From the NCBI GenBank assembly GCA_013289855.1, contig JABCZD010000002.1, positions 248,001 to 312,000 on the forward strand: DNA of 64,000 nucleotides, read 5' to 3'. The notes beneath the pieces were generated by a model that ran no database searches, had not been told where the DNA came from, and saw nothing but the letters and a program-made list of their open reading frames with translations. This DNA is from Acidobacteriota bacterium. GTDB lineage: Bacteria > Acidobacteriota > Terriglobia > Acidiferrales > UBA7541. The position numbers and the translations under genes are program-made. This document shows, piece after piece, positions 37,665 to 46,775 of the stretch (position 1 is the stretch's first letter; each line of letters opens with the position of its first letter).

Positions 37665-39521
37665 CTAAGCCGCGAGCGGCAATTCGATGCGGAACGTCGT
37701 GCCGCGGCCCACCTCCGACGTGAAGTTTATCGAACCGTTGTGCAGCTGCACAATGCGAAACGTGCTGGCCAGCCCGATGCCGCTGCCGCCGGGCCGCGTG
37801 GTGAAAAATAATTGGAAAATCTTCTGCCGGTTCTCCGGCGAAATGCCTCTGCCGTTATCGCCCACGGCGATTTCCGCCATGTCTCCGCGGCGGCTGAGCA
37901 CCACGCGCAACTGTCCGCCCTCCGGCATGGCGTCCACGGCGTTGAGCACTAGATTGAGCACCGCTTGCTGCAGCAGCGCGCGGTCCACATACACCTCCGG
38001 CACGTCGATGGGCAAAAGCTGCGCCACCTGCACGTTGGCTTTCTGAAATTGCGGCTGCGCGATTTCCAGCACCTCTTTGAGTAAATCGGGAAGGTGCGTC
38101 GCCTCTAACCGTATTTCCATCGGCCGCGTGAAATCCAAAAAGCGCTTCACCACCGCGTCCAGTCGGTCGATCTCTTTATCCAGCACCTGTACCGCTTGCG
38201 CCGCGTTGCTGTCGGGCTCCAGCGGAATGGACTCCTTCAAATTCTCCAGCCATAGCCGCATGGAATTGAGCGGGTTTTTTACTTCGTGCGCCACGCCCGC
38301 GGTAATGCGGCCCAGCGCGGCCAGCCGTTCGCTGACCTGCAGCTGCGTGTTAATGCTTTCCAGCGAATCCAAGTCGCGCAGCGTCACCAGCGCGCCCATG
38401 CGTTCGCCGTCTTCCTGAATGGCTTGCACACTTACACCCACGCGCTTGGGGCCGTCCGGAGTCTGCAGCTCTGTTTCGGAAGCCACTTCGCTCAACTCAT
38501 CGCCTTCCAGGCGCAGCGCATCGCGCAGCGGGTGACCTGCCGGAAATATCTCCGTCACGCGCCGTCCCAGCAACTGCCCGGATTGCGCGCCGAGAAATTT
38601 CTCCGCCGCCGGACTGATCATCACCGCGCGCGCATCGCGCGTGAACAACAGCAAGCCATCTTCCAGCCCGGACATCACCGAGTTCATGTTCTCGCGCAAG
38701 GTGCTGAAGATTTCGTGCACGCCGCGCAATTGCTGGCCGACTTGCGTAATCTTGCGGCTCACCTGCCCCAGTTCGTCGCCGCTGTCGCCAAAGCGCGCGT
38801 CGTTCGGTCCCGGCGCGTCGTATTGTCCGGCGGAAATGCGGTCGAGCTGCGCGGAGATGTTGGCAATCGGGGCCAACGCCGCGCGCGAAACCACTACCGC
38901 CAAAAGCGTGGAAATCACCAGCGCTACCAGCACGATGGTGCCTGCACGGAATAATCCAGCCTTAATGTCAGCCAGCAAGAGTCCCGAAGACAGCACGATG
39001 CGCACTTCGCCGAACGGTTTCTCTCCCAGGTTGAAGCGGTAATCCTGCTCGTATAGACGCGAGGCGCCACGTAGCACTTTGATCTGGTGAAGAAGTCCAC
39101 GCTGCACCAGTTGCGAGAGCGCGGTGCGCCGCGGCAGAAATTGTCCCGGCAGAATCTTGTCGCTGGAGATAAGCACCAGGCCGTCGTCGTCGGTGATTGA
39201 AACTTCGTAAATCAGCGGTGAAGAAATGGCTGCGTCCAGCTGCGCCTGCAGCCCTTCATTGATTTCCAGCGCGTGGCGCACGTAATCGTGAATATCTTCG
39301 GGAGAAGTGGAAGAAGGGCGAATCCCCTCATTGGCCGCATCGGTGAGCGCGTTTTGCACCTGCAGAAAAACGTAGTGCCCCAGGTCCTTGGCGTTCTGAT
39401 CGGTTTCCTGCAGCACCTGTTGCAGCAATTGCCCAAGAAACACCACCGAAAGCACGGCCACCACCAGGAACACCAGCAAGGTCATCACCAGCGTTAATTT
39501 TGTGACCAGCCGCAACTGCAT
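37665..39521 (-). CDS. Membrane sensor histidine kinase (NtrB/AtoS type)
   Basis: A 618-residue kinase. Order: transmembrane helix 1 (about 8-30), a periplasmic sensor region (about 31-185), transmembrane helix 2 (about 190-212), HAMP (about 213-265), PAS (about 285-390), HisKA with phospho-His H412 in GVAHEVKNPLNSM, and HATPase_c with N-box NLVLNAVDAMPEG, GDNGRGIS and the G2 box GGSGIGLAS. It should autophosphorylate and pass phosphate to D80 of the regulator 5 bases upstream (39527-40984). Signal unknown. It lies in an operon regulator-kinase-lipoprotein. Confidence 0.93.
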   Translation of the reverse strand: MQLRLVTKLTLVMTLLVFLVVAVLSVVFLGQLLQQVLQETDQNAKDLGHYVFLQVQNALTDAANEGIRPSSTSPEDIHDYVRHALEINEGLQAQLDAAISSPLIYEVSITDDDGLVLISSDKILPGQFLPRRTALSQLVQRGLLHQIKVLRGASRLYEQDYRFNLGEKPFGEVRIVLSSGLLLADIKAGLFRAGTIVLVALVISTLLAVVVSRAALAPIANISAQLDRISAGQYDAPGPNDARFGDSGDELGQVSRKITQVGQQLRGVHEIFSTLRENMNSVMSGLEDGLLLFTRDARAVMISPAAEKFLGAQSGQLLGRRVTEIFPAGHPLRDALRLEGDELSEVASETELQTPDGPKRVGVSVQAIQEDGERMGALVTLRDLDSLESINTQLQVSERLAALGRITAGVAHEVKNPLNSMRLWLENLKESIPLEPDSNAAQAVQVLDKEIDRLDAVVKRFLDFTRPMEIRLEATHLPDLLKEVLEIAQPQFQKANVQVAQLLPIDVPEVYVDRALLQQAVLNLVLNAVDAMPEGGQLRVVLSRRGDMAEIAVGDNGRGISPENRQKIFQLFFTTRPGGSGIGLASTFRIVQLHNGSINFTSEVGRGTTFRIELPLAA

Positions 39522-39526
39522 GGGCG

Positions 39527-40984
39527 CTATTCCGCCTCGGCGCGTTCCGTGCCGTATTCTTTGAGTTTGTTGTGCAGGGTTTTCAGGCTGATGCCCAGCA
39601 GGTCCGCGGCGCGCGTCTTATTGTTTCCCGTGGCGTTCAGGGTTTGCAGGATCAGTTCGCGCTCCATGGCGTCCACGGTGGTGCCTACGGGAAATTTAAT
39701 CGATGCGAGATCGCTGGGACCTTTGGCGGAATTTTTTCCGAACTCTTCCGGAAGCGCCGAACGCGAGATCAAATCCTTTTCGCACATGATCGCCGCGCGC
39801 TCCAACACGTTGCGTAGTTCGCGAATATTTCCCGGCCAGGTGTGGCTCATGAAAATGTCCATCACTTCGCTGCCCACGCCGCGCACGTGTTTGCCGTGCT
39901 TGGTGTTGATGTCGCGCAGCATGTGCTCCACCAACAGCGGAATATCGTCTTTGTGGTCGCGCAAAGGAGGCAAATTAATGTGAAACACGTTCAGGCGGAA
40001 ATATAAATCCTGCCGCAGGTGGCCGCTGGCCACGGCTTTTTCCGGATCTTTGTTGGTGGCCGCGAGCACGCGCACATCCACGGGCGTTTCGCTCTTGCTG
40101 CCGAGCCGCCGTACCTTGCGGTCTTCCAGCACGCGCAAAAGTTTCGCCTGCGTGGGCGCGGGCATCTCGCCAATCTCGTCCAGCAGCAAGGTTCCGCCAT
40201 CGGCCAGCTCAAAGCAGCCGATACGGCGCTCCGCCGCGCCGGTGAACGCGCCGCGTTCGTGCCCGAAAATTTCGCTCTCCATCAGGGATTCCGGAATCGC
40301 CGAACAATTGATGGCCACGAAGGGGCCGTTGGCGCGAGGAGAAAGCTTGTGCACCGTACGCGCGACAATTTCCTTACCCGAGCCGGTTTCTCCGGTGATC
40401 AGCACAGACGCGGAACTTGGCGCAGCCATTTCCACCACGCGCATCACGTCCTGCATGGGCTTGGAAGCCCCGACCATTTCGCCGATGCGCCCCGCTTCGC
40501 GCAATTGCCGCTGCAGCACTACCAAGCGTCGAGAATCGCGCGCCTTGCTGAGCGCGCGGTCCAGCAGCGCGCGCAGCACCGGACCTTTTAGCGGTTTTTC
40601 GATGTACCAGAACGCTCCGGCTTCAATCGCCGCCACGGCGCGCTCTTCGCTGCCTTTTCCAGTAATGATAATAGCTGGCACATCCAGCAGCTCATCGCCG
40701 AGCTGCTTCAGCAAATCGAGCCCATTCATGCCGGGCAATTCCACGTCGGCGATAATGCTGTCCGGCTGATAGCTGGCAAATTTCGCCAGCGCATCTTCCG
40801 CCGTAGCTACTCCCAAAGTGTCGCAACCCCAGCGCTGCAGCAGCTGTTCGTAGCCGCGCCGCGCGTTGTCCTCATCTTCGACAATCAACACGCGGTCCCG
40901 CCGCTCGTCTAATGCTCGCGACTCCGCGCGTGACTCCGACCGCGACTCCAACCCACGCACCGCCGCCCGCGTCTCTTCCGCCAT
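39527..40984 (-). CDS. Sigma-54-dependent response regulator (NtrC family)
   Basis: About 485 residues. The ATG at 40984 (MAEETRAAVRGLE) is preferred to a GTG seven codons upstream, with GAGAGG about 9 bases away. Order: an Arg/Ser/Glu-rich N-terminal extension, REC domain with phospho-acceptor D80 in SIIADVELPGMNG, AAA+ domain with Walker A GETGSGKE, the sigma-54 contact loop GAFTGA and Walker B GGTLLLDEIGE, and a Fis-type helix-turn-helix (NNKTRAADLLGISLKTLHNKL). It should activate sigma-54 promoters when phosphorylated. It forms an operon with the kinase (gap 5 bases) and the lipoprotein. Confidence 0.95.
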   Translation of the reverse strand: MAEETRAAVRGLESRSESRAESRALDERRDRVLIVEDEDNARRGYEQLLQRWGCDTLGVATAEDALAKFASYQPDSIIADVELPGMNGLDLLKQLGDELLDVPAIIITGKGSEERAVAAIEAGAFWYIEKPLKGPVLRALLDRALSKARDSRRLVVLQRQLREAGRIGEMVGASKPMQDVMRVVEMAAPSSASVLITGETGSGKEIVARTVHKLSPRANGPFVAINCSAIPESLMESEIFGHERGAFTGAAERRIGCFELADGGTLLLDEIGEMPAPTQAKLLRVLEDRKVRRLGSKSETPVDVRVLAATNKDPEKAVASGHLRQDLYFRLNVFHINLPPLRDHKDDIPLLVEHMLRDINTKHGKHVRGVGSEVMDIFMSHTWPGNIRELRNVLERAAIMCEKDLISRSALPEEFGKNSAKGPSDLASIKFPVGTTVDAMERELILQTLNATGNNKTRAADLLGISLKTLHNKLKEYGTERAEAE

Positions 40985-41144
40985 CGCTCCAAGCCTCTCT
41001 GGCACGCAAAAAGGTTCTTGCCATCACAACGCGCGTAGCAACCCCGGGCCAATCGCACACACGCGCACGTTAACGAACACCTGACTCTAACAAGCCCCAA
41101 TCCCCTTGCCAAGTTTTGCGAGACGCACTCGTAAGGCCGGATTC

Positions 41145-42608
41145 TTACGGTCGCGACGGGCCAGTTGGAGCGCGCAGGGACTTGCGCCAGCGAAAGAAGA
41201 ATGGAATACCAGCCAAGATCACCGCTAGACCCAGCGAGGAGCGCACCGGCCGCGCCATCCACAAATTCAAGGTGAGAGCGATGGCCGCCACCAAAAAGAT
41301 GAGCGGCGTCCAGGGATAGCCCCAGGCGCGGTACGGGCGGATTAGACCAGGCTCTTTTTTTCGTAAACGAAACAGCGCGAGCGCCGTCAATGCAAAGAAA
41401 ATCCAGACGGCAAAGACGAAGAGCGAATACAGCTCTTCGTACGTCCCACTAAGGGCGAGCAGCGCCGCGATGGAGCCCAGAAAGAGCAACGAGCCGCTGG
41501 GGGTGCGAAAGGAAGGGTGCAGGCGCGCCGCGAATTGGAAAAACGCGCCATCGCGAGCCATGGCGTAGGGAATGCGCGCGCCGGTGAGGACCACCACATG
41601 AAGCGCGCCAAGAGCAGAGGCGGCCATGGCGATGGTCAGCCAGATTGCGCCGCGAGAACCCGCCAACGACTGCACCACATCGGAGGCCAAATGATAGGAA
41701 CGCGCCAATTCCGGCAGCGGTAAAACATGGAAGTAAACCACATTCGCGAGCAGGTACAGACCGCAAACCGTGAGCAAGCCAAGGATAATGGCGCGCGGAA
41801 TATTTTTCTCCGGCTGCAGAATCTCTTCACCCAAATCGCCGAGGTCGTTGAAGCCGTTGTAGGCCCACATAGCGGGAACCAAGGCGGTGAGCACGGCGCC
41901 GATCGTTCCCAAACCAAGAGGCGTAGCAAGCGGAGTTGCTGCGATCGCGTGTTGTTTGGCGAACAACGCTCCGGCGACGACGATTAGCAGGATAGTGCCG
42001 ATTTTCAGCGACGTCAGCAACACCTGGATCGAGCCGCCAATGCGCACGCTTAAATAATTTATCGCGGTGACCGCCAGCACCACCGCGGCGGCGAGCGGCT
42101 GAGCCGCGGTGCAAGTGTAATCGTAATTTCCTAAATGCCAGTTGATATGCCAGGTGAATAGTGGAGTGGCCACCACCGGGAAAAGAAATCCCACGAAACG
42201 CAAAAATCCCGCGGCGAGCGTGGCCATGGCCACGGGCCGTTCGAGAAACGAGCTCATCCAGCCGAAAAGAAAACCCCAGAGCGGGCTGAGGCCGCGGCTG
42301 AGATAGACGTACGGTCCGCCGGCTTTCGGAAACGCCGCGCCGAGCTCGGCATAACAGAAAGCGCCGAACAGCACGATGAGTCCGCCGATGAGCCAGGCGG
42401 CAAAAACCAGCCTGACCGAGCTGACTGCCCGGGCCATGTCGCTGGTGACGAGAAAAATCCCCGTACCAATGGTGTCGCCAATGACGATCGCGGTCGCCGA
42501 CCACAGACCCAGGCCACGAATCAAATGCGACGGCTGAGCTGACGGTTGGGGTGACGATTGAAGTGACATTTGAAGTCGCGCGGCGCGTTCCGTATCCATC
42601 GAAGACAT
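41145..42608 (-). CDS. APC-family amino acid permease
   Basis: Integral membrane transporter of 487 residues with 12 predicted transmembrane segments starting near residue 33. The N-terminal GDTIGTGIF is the conserved unwound TM1 substrate-binding loop of the amino acid-polyamine-organocation superfamily, and FCYAELGAAFPKAGGPYVY is the typical TM2-3 segment. NGFNDLGDLGEEILQPEKNIPRA is in the LAT-like subgroup. Substrate unknown. ATG 42608 or later in-frame ATGs are possible starts. It is divergent from the D-threonine aldolase-type gene, which could act on imported amino acids, an inference. Confidence 0.9.
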   Translation of the reverse strand: MSSMDTERAARLQMSLQSSPQPSAQPSHLIRGLGLWSATAIVIGDTIGTGIFLVTSDMARAVSSVRLVFAAWLIGGLIVLFGAFCYAELGAAFPKAGGPYVYLSRGLSPLWGFLFGWMSSFLERPVAMATLAAGFLRFVGFLFPVVATPLFTWHINWHLGNYDYTCTAAQPLAAAVVLAVTAINYLSVRIGGSIQVLLTSLKIGTILLIVVAGALFAKQHAIAATPLATPLGLGTIGAVLTALVPAMWAYNGFNDLGDLGEEILQPEKNIPRAIILGLLTVCGLYLLANVVYFHVLPLPELARSYHLASDVVQSLAGSRGAIWLTIAMAASALGALHVVVLTGARIPYAMARDGAFFQFAARLHPSFRTPSGSLLFLGSIAALLALSGTYEELYSLFVFAVWIFFALTALALFRLRKKEPGLIRPYRAWGYPWTPLIFLVAAIALTLNLWMARPVRSSLGLAVILAGIPFFFRWRKSLRAPTGPSRP

Positions 42609-42735
42609 AGAAGTTCGGCGAGCCTACTATCCGGGATGGAGGTGGTCAACCGGCGGCGGTGGATTTGTCTCGCGTGTTTCTGCAGGGCGCATTTGCGCGC
42701 TATCATCGAAACCGCGAGGGCCGCAGAAAAAATTC

Positions 42736-43890
42736 ATGTTGCAAGAATTCCCGTGGGACGAGCGCTACAGAGTTTCCGGCATCGAAGACGTCATTAGCCC
42801 GGCGTTGGTGGTGTATCCAGAAATCCTTGCGGCCAATCTGGAACGCACGGTGGAGCTGCTGCGCGGTGAGCGCGAGCGCTGGCGCGTGCACATGAAGACC
42901 TCCAAGCTGGGGTACACGGCGCGCATGATGATCGAGCGCGGCATCCGCAATTTCAAGTGCGCGACGACTCTGGAATTGCTGGTGGCTTGCCAGTGTGGCG
43001 CGGCGGATGTTCTGGTGGCCTATCCGGTGATGGGCGCGAACGCGCGCCGCGTGCGAGAAATTGCCGAGCAGTTCCCCAAGGTGCGCGTTTCCATTTTGGC
43101 GGAGAACGAAGAACAGTTGCGCCAGTGGCAAGGCAGCAGATTGGGAATTTTTGTCGACATAAATTCCGGGATGAACCGCACCGGAATCGAGCAGGAGCAC
43201 GCGAGCGAAGTGGTGAAGCTGGTGCGCGCGATTGCGGCGCACGGCCTGGAATTTCGCGGTCTGCACTACTACGACGGCCATTATGGCGCGCTGCGAGAGC
43301 CGGAACGAACCGCGGCGGCGCACGATGGTTACGCGCGCTTGATGAAGGTAGTGCGCGAGGTGGTGCGCAGCGGCGTGGAGGTGCGGGAAGTGGTTACCGC
43401 AGGCACGCCAACGTTCCCGTGCGCGCTTTCTTTCCCGGATTTTCGCAACGCCGGATTCATGCACAGCATTTCGCCCGGAACGGTGGTGTATGGCGATGCC
43501 ACCAGCCTGCTGCAACTGCCCGCGGAATACGGCTACCGCCCGGCGGTGCTGGTGTTGACGCGCGTGGTCAGCCGCCCGCGCGCGGGAATCGTCACCTGTG
43601 ACGCGGGCCACAAGGCCGTAAGCGCCGACGCCGGCGTTCCCACGTGCGTGGTGGTCGGGCATCCGGAGCTAACGCCGCTGCCGCCCAGTGAAGAGCACCT
43701 GCCCATGGCGGTGCAAGATGGGGCCGCAGGACCGCAGCCTGGGGAGACACTCTACCTGTTGCCGCGGCACGTTTGTACCACGGTCAACAATTTTGATGAT
43801 GCGCTGATCGTGCTGCGCGGCGCAATCGAGTCGCTAGAAAAAGTTTCAGCGCGCGGGCACGAGCCGCCGCTGTTGTCGTCGCTAAGCTGA
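42736..43890 (+). CDS. D-threonine aldolase/D-serine dehydratase-type PLP enzyme
   Basis: A fold-III PLP enzyme of 384 residues, of the DSD1/D-threonine aldolase family. The PLP Lys is one of K54/K57 in HMKTSKLG (canonical HxKTHK). Residues H345 and C347 in LLPRHVCTTVNNFD are the zinc ligands of that family, next to the active site. Other parts: IFVDINSGMNRTGI, LHYYDGHYG, TAGTPTFP, and CDAGHKAVSADAG. It cleaves D-3-hydroxy-amino acids or dehydrates D-serine; which one is not clear. Its 3' 134 bases occur again, 15 changes apart, at 45405-45538, on the far side of two exported-protein genes. Confidence 0.85.
   Translation: MLQEFPWDERYRVSGIEDVISPALVVYPEILAANLERTVELLRGERERWRVHMKTSKLGYTARMMIERGIRNFKCATTLELLVACQCGAADVLVAYPVMGANARRVREIAEQFPKVRVSILAENEEQLRQWQGSRLGIFVDINSGMNRTGIEQEHASEVVKLVRAIAAHGLEFRGLHYYDGHYGALREPERTAAAHDGYARLMKVVREVVRSGVEVREVVTAGTPTFPCALSFPDFRNAGFMHSISPGTVVYGDATSLLQLPAEYGYRPAVLVLTRVVSRPRAGIVTCDAGHKAVSADAGVPTCVVVGHPELTPLPPSEEHLPMAVQDGAAGPQPGETLYLLPRHVCTTVNNFDDALIVLRGAIESLEKVSARGHEPPLLSSLS
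43749..43882 (+). repeat. Direct repeat copy 1 (3' end of the PLP-enzyme gene)
   Basis: 134 bases, aligned without gaps to 45405-45538 (119 matches by hand). Copy 1 is in the intact gene. Confidence 0.9.
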
Positions 43891-44007
43891 TTTCTCAACG
43901 ACGCAGTTACAGAAATGTAAACACCGACAGCCTTTCCTCTCGAATCCTGCGTTCATTGCTGTTGTACTCACCTTTTACGAATGCTACTTCTTTCGAGAGG
44001 CGTGGAT

Positions 44008-44631
44008 ATGCGAACGAAAGCTTGCTCCTTTGGCCTCGTACTGCTCTTAATTATGGGTATGGCCTCTTGCTCAAAATCCGATTCAAGCACGGTCGACATA
44101 GAAAAAAATGTCAATGTGGTGCAAGCCGCGCTTGGGCAGGCGCGTTCGTGGCACGTTTCCAGCAGCTTTGCGATTTCCAAGGAAGTTTCACACATTGAGG
44201 AGGATGTCGGCTGCCCGTTCAACTATCACCGCGTGGGCCGCGTGATCGACGGCGTGCGCCAGCTGCCCGACGAGATTCTGGCGACACAAACTGTTTACTA
44301 CAGCCGCGAGGATGACCAGTGGACCGCGCGCCACACCCCAGGCAACGATTACTGCAAAGAAGGGCCCAATGCAGGTGTTTATCCCTTGGCGCGGACCCTC
44401 GAGGTGATGAAAAGCGCGAGCACGCTCAGAAAAGGCGAACTACAAACGATCGATGGCACTTCCTGCCGCGAATTCGAGTTCTTCAGCAACGCCGATCCAA
44501 ATCTGAAATATGCTTCGATATGCGAGGATGAGCAGACCCATTTGCCGTACGAGTTTCGCCATGGCGCGGACGTCTATCAGTACTCGAAATGGAATGAACC
44601 GGTGACGCTGGAGCCGCCCGCCGGGCTTTAA
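44008..44631 (+). CDS. Lipoprotein, paralog of the next gene
   Basis: About 207 residues. ATG 44008 has GAGAGG 7 bases upstream; the frame is open 9 codons further. The N-terminus MRTKACSFGLVLLLIMGMASC ends in a lipobox, so the protein should be lipidated. Mature sequence: SWHVSSSF, TQTVYYSREDDQWTARH, LRKGELQTIDGTSCREFEFF, and a last EPVTLEPP. Four or more cysteines are spread in pairs. It shares order and motifs with the next gene (SWHLHT, LRRGELR-like, ICEDE/LCINEVDHLP, YSKWNEP/YSEWNAH), so the two are a tandem duplication. A LolA/LppX-like fold with a W-containing strand pattern is a possible inference. No function can be given. Confidence 0.72.
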   Translation: MRTKACSFGLVLLLIMGMASCSKSDSSTVDIEKNVNVVQAALGQARSWHVSSSFAISKEVSHIEEDVGCPFNYHRVGRVIDGVRQLPDEILATQTVYYSREDDQWTARHTPGNDYCKEGPNAGVYPLARTLEVMKSASTLRKGELQTIDGTSCREFEFFSNADPNLKYASICEDEQTHLPYEFRHGADVYQYSKWNEPVTLEPPAGL

Positions 44632-44648
44632 GATTCCGAGGTTCGCGC

Positions 44649-45311
44649 GTGACGAAGTGGTTGTTGATCCTTGGTGCCGTGCTGGTAGCGATGGCGGCGG
44701 CAGGTTTCGCGGCGTGGGAGCATTCGCCGAGGCAAGAGATTGTGCGGTCCCAGGCGGCCGTGCGCGCCGCTGCCAGTTGGCACTTGCATACTGAGCGCGT
44801 TTTTCTGAATATTCCGCCAGAAACCGTCGATCTCGATGTGGTGTGCCCTGATTTTCAGCACGGCATCGCGCGTAGCACAGCTCTCGACGGCGCGGCCATC
44901 GAAAGGGAATACATCCAGTTTCACGGACAAACCTACAACCGCGTCGCGAAGGAGTGGCAGCCAGCCAAATCTCCAGCGTCCAAGTTTTGGGACTGCGACC
45001 AGCATGGAACGCTGCTCGACGGCGACGGAAACTCGCTACCGTACGCCGCCATTCTCGACGACGCAACGATACGACGCGGTGAACTGCGGCAATCGGGCTT
45101 CGGAAATTGCCGCGACTACGAAATTCTGATACCGGTTCCCACCAACGTCCTCGAACGTGAATATCGTTTCGTTCTCTGCATTAATGAAGTTGACCACTTG
45201 CCGCGCGAAACGCGACGCACGCCGCGCGGATCAGATCACGAAGACGTGAAACTTTACTCAGAGTGGAACGCGCATACCGAGCCACGGCTTCCTGCTGACT
45301 TTCCGCGGTGA
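44649..45311 (+). CDS. Exported protein, paralog of the previous gene
   Basis: A 220-residue protein starting at GTG 44649 with GAGG seven bases upstream, 17 bases after the previous gene, so probably co-transcribed. The N-terminal helix MTKWLLILGAVLVAMAAAGFAA is a signal or anchor without a lipobox, unlike its paralog. Shared pattern with the previous gene: SWHLHTERVF, the WQPAKS strand, IRRGELRQSGFGNCRDYEI, FVLCINEVDHLPRET, and YSEWNAHTEPRLP. It carries paired cysteines. The paralogs have diverged and differ in membrane attachment. No known family is recognised. Confidence 0.7.
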   Translation: MTKWLLILGAVLVAMAAAGFAAWEHSPRQEIVRSQAAVRAAASWHLHTERVFLNIPPETVDLDVVCPDFQHGIARSTALDGAAIEREYIQFHGQTYNRVAKEWQPAKSPASKFWDCDQHGTLLDGDGNSLPYAAILDDATIRRGELRQSGFGNCRDYEILIPVPTNVLEREYRFVLCINEVDHLPRETRRTPRGSDHEDVKLYSEWNAHTEPRLPADFPR

Positions 45312-45592
45312 GTAGTCCGTTGCTGCGACGGTGTGTTGCGGAACAAAGCGAGCAGCACGCGTCATAGGCCTCCTTCAAGAGGTAGAGGGCACGCTGAAGT
45401 TCCAACTCTATCTTCTGCCGCGGCACGTTTGTACCACGGTCAACAATTTCGACGATGCACCGATGGTGCGGCATAGGGCAATCGAGTCGGTAGAAAAAGT
45501 TTCAGTGCGCGGGCACGAGCCGCCGCTGTTGTCGTCGCAGCATCCCGCCGCACGTTGAGATTGCAACTGATCGAGCGACTCTGAATTGAGTT
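45312..45592 (+). pseudogene. Chimeric fragment: envelope-protein 3' end joined to PLP-enzyme 3' end
   Basis: Two gene tails sit here. Bases 45370-45403 (plus strand) match the 3' end of the minus-strand gene at 47803 (26 of 34 bases by hand); on the minus strand they encode ELELQRALYLLKE, the same C-terminus, but without the stop. Bases 45405-45538 match the 3' end of the D-threonine aldolase-type gene (119 of 134) and still encode LLPRHVCTTVNNFDD with its zinc residues. The product has no start or N-terminal domain and is not expected to work. Confidence 0.75.
45405..45538 (+). repeat. Direct repeat copy 2 (3' end of the PLP-enzyme gene)
   Basis: See copy 1 at 43749-43882; the offset is 1656 bases and the alignment has no gaps. 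Confidence 0.9.
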
Positions 45593-46753
45593 TTACGGTA
45601 GCTCGTACACGAAAGATGCTGTACCAGAAGACACTGCGTACTTGCCTTTTGGGCTCAATCGAATGTCTGAGTCCTTCGGTCCTGGTATGTTTTGCGAGGT
45701 AGCAATTTCTTCGTAGGTGGTCATGTTCCAGACCGTAAATTTCTCGTTGACGACGTTATCGTAAACAGCCGCGTCGAACAAATCGAATATTATGCCCATC
45801 TTTCCGGTAAATGCTAAAAATCGACTTCCGTCCGCTGACGCAGAAGCTATGTAACGCACGCCGGCCGGCCCAGAAATATCGCGCAGGTGCTTTCCCGTCG
45901 TGAGGTCAAACACCCTGAGTTTCGGATCGCGATTTTTGAAAACTCCCAGGCAGTTCAGGTCAACCGCGAGCACGCGATGATCCGGACTAACCGCGACGCT
46001 GCCTGTTAACAATCCGGTCGTAAATGCTTCTGTGATCGCGCCAGTCTTTGCGTTGAACGCAAAGACATCGGGTTGCGTGCTCGGCGAATAACAAGGAGTT
46101 TCATTCGGGATAGCTATGACAAGCGATTTCCCGTCGGGATCCCACGCGAATCCTCTCGGTCCAATCCATCCTTGCGGTGTGTTCCAGCTCACGATTCCCT
46201 GGCCCGATGCGAGGTCGTAGAGTTTAATTCTGCCTTGCTGGCGTGGCGACACCCAGAGAACGGCCGCGATGCCGCCGTTTGGAGATAATTCCATCGCTTC
46301 TAGCGATGGCTTCTCATGTTCGCATTCCAAATCAGATGGGTAATCGAGCGCAATGGAGGAAATCTCACTCAGGTCCGTTGCCCGCAGAACGTGGATGCTC
46401 CGATCGAGCAAGGCCAAAACGGTGTTTCCGTCGGGAGCGAATCTGACGATCTGTGTTTGGCGAGAGGAATCGGAGTGCTCCGCGAACTCGGCGACCAGCT
46501 TCTGCTCTTTGAATTTCCAGATCTGTACGAGGCTTACGAACGGTTTCTTTGCGGCGTCTGCGTCGTCGTTCGGTTTCCAGCTGGCGGTGATGACTAGTTC
46601 TTCATCGAGTGAGATATCCGCCGAACTTGGATTGTTTGGCAGAGGGTAGGTCTTTAGTTGCCTGTGCGACGATGAGCCTCGCGCGATGTCGCTGCCGCAC
46701 AGCGAGAGGAGGATCAGCGTTGTCGCGGCGAGCCTGCTAGCAAGCGCCATCAA
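45593..46753 (-). CDS. Secreted WD40/YVTN-type beta-propeller protein
   Basis: About 386 residues with a signal peptide (MMALASRLAATTLILLSLCGS). The repeated blades end in segments such as VRFAPDGNTVLALLD, MELSPNGGIAAVLWVS, GFAWDPDGKSLVIAI and VAVSPDHRVLAVDLN, the spacing of a seven-bladed propeller. No catalytic motif. It lies between a fragment of a neighbouring gene (45370-45410) and a possible second fragment (46776-46800), which suggests that it was added by insertion or duplication. The next gene on the same strand is also a secreted propeller-like protein. Role unknown. Confidence 0.75.
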   Translation of the reverse strand: MMALASRLAATTLILLSLCGSDIARGSSSHRQLKTYPLPNNPSSADISLDEELVITASWKPNDDADAAKKPFVSLVQIWKFKEQKLVAEFAEHSDSSRQTQIVRFAPDGNTVLALLDRSIHVLRATDLSEISSIALDYPSDLECEHEKPSLEAMELSPNGGIAAVLWVSPRQQGRIKLYDLASGQGIVSWNTPQGWIGPRGFAWDPDGKSLVIAIPNETPCYSPSTQPDVFAFNAKTGAITEAFTTGLLTGSVAVSPDHRVLAVDLNCLGVFKNRDPKLRVFDLTTGKHLRDISGPAGVRYIASASADGSRFLAFTGKMGIIFDLFDAAVYDNVVNEKFTVWNMTTYEEIATSQNIPGPKDSDIRLSPKGKYAVSSGTASFVYELP

Positions 46754-46775
46754 ATTATGTCCGTTCCTCAGTTTT

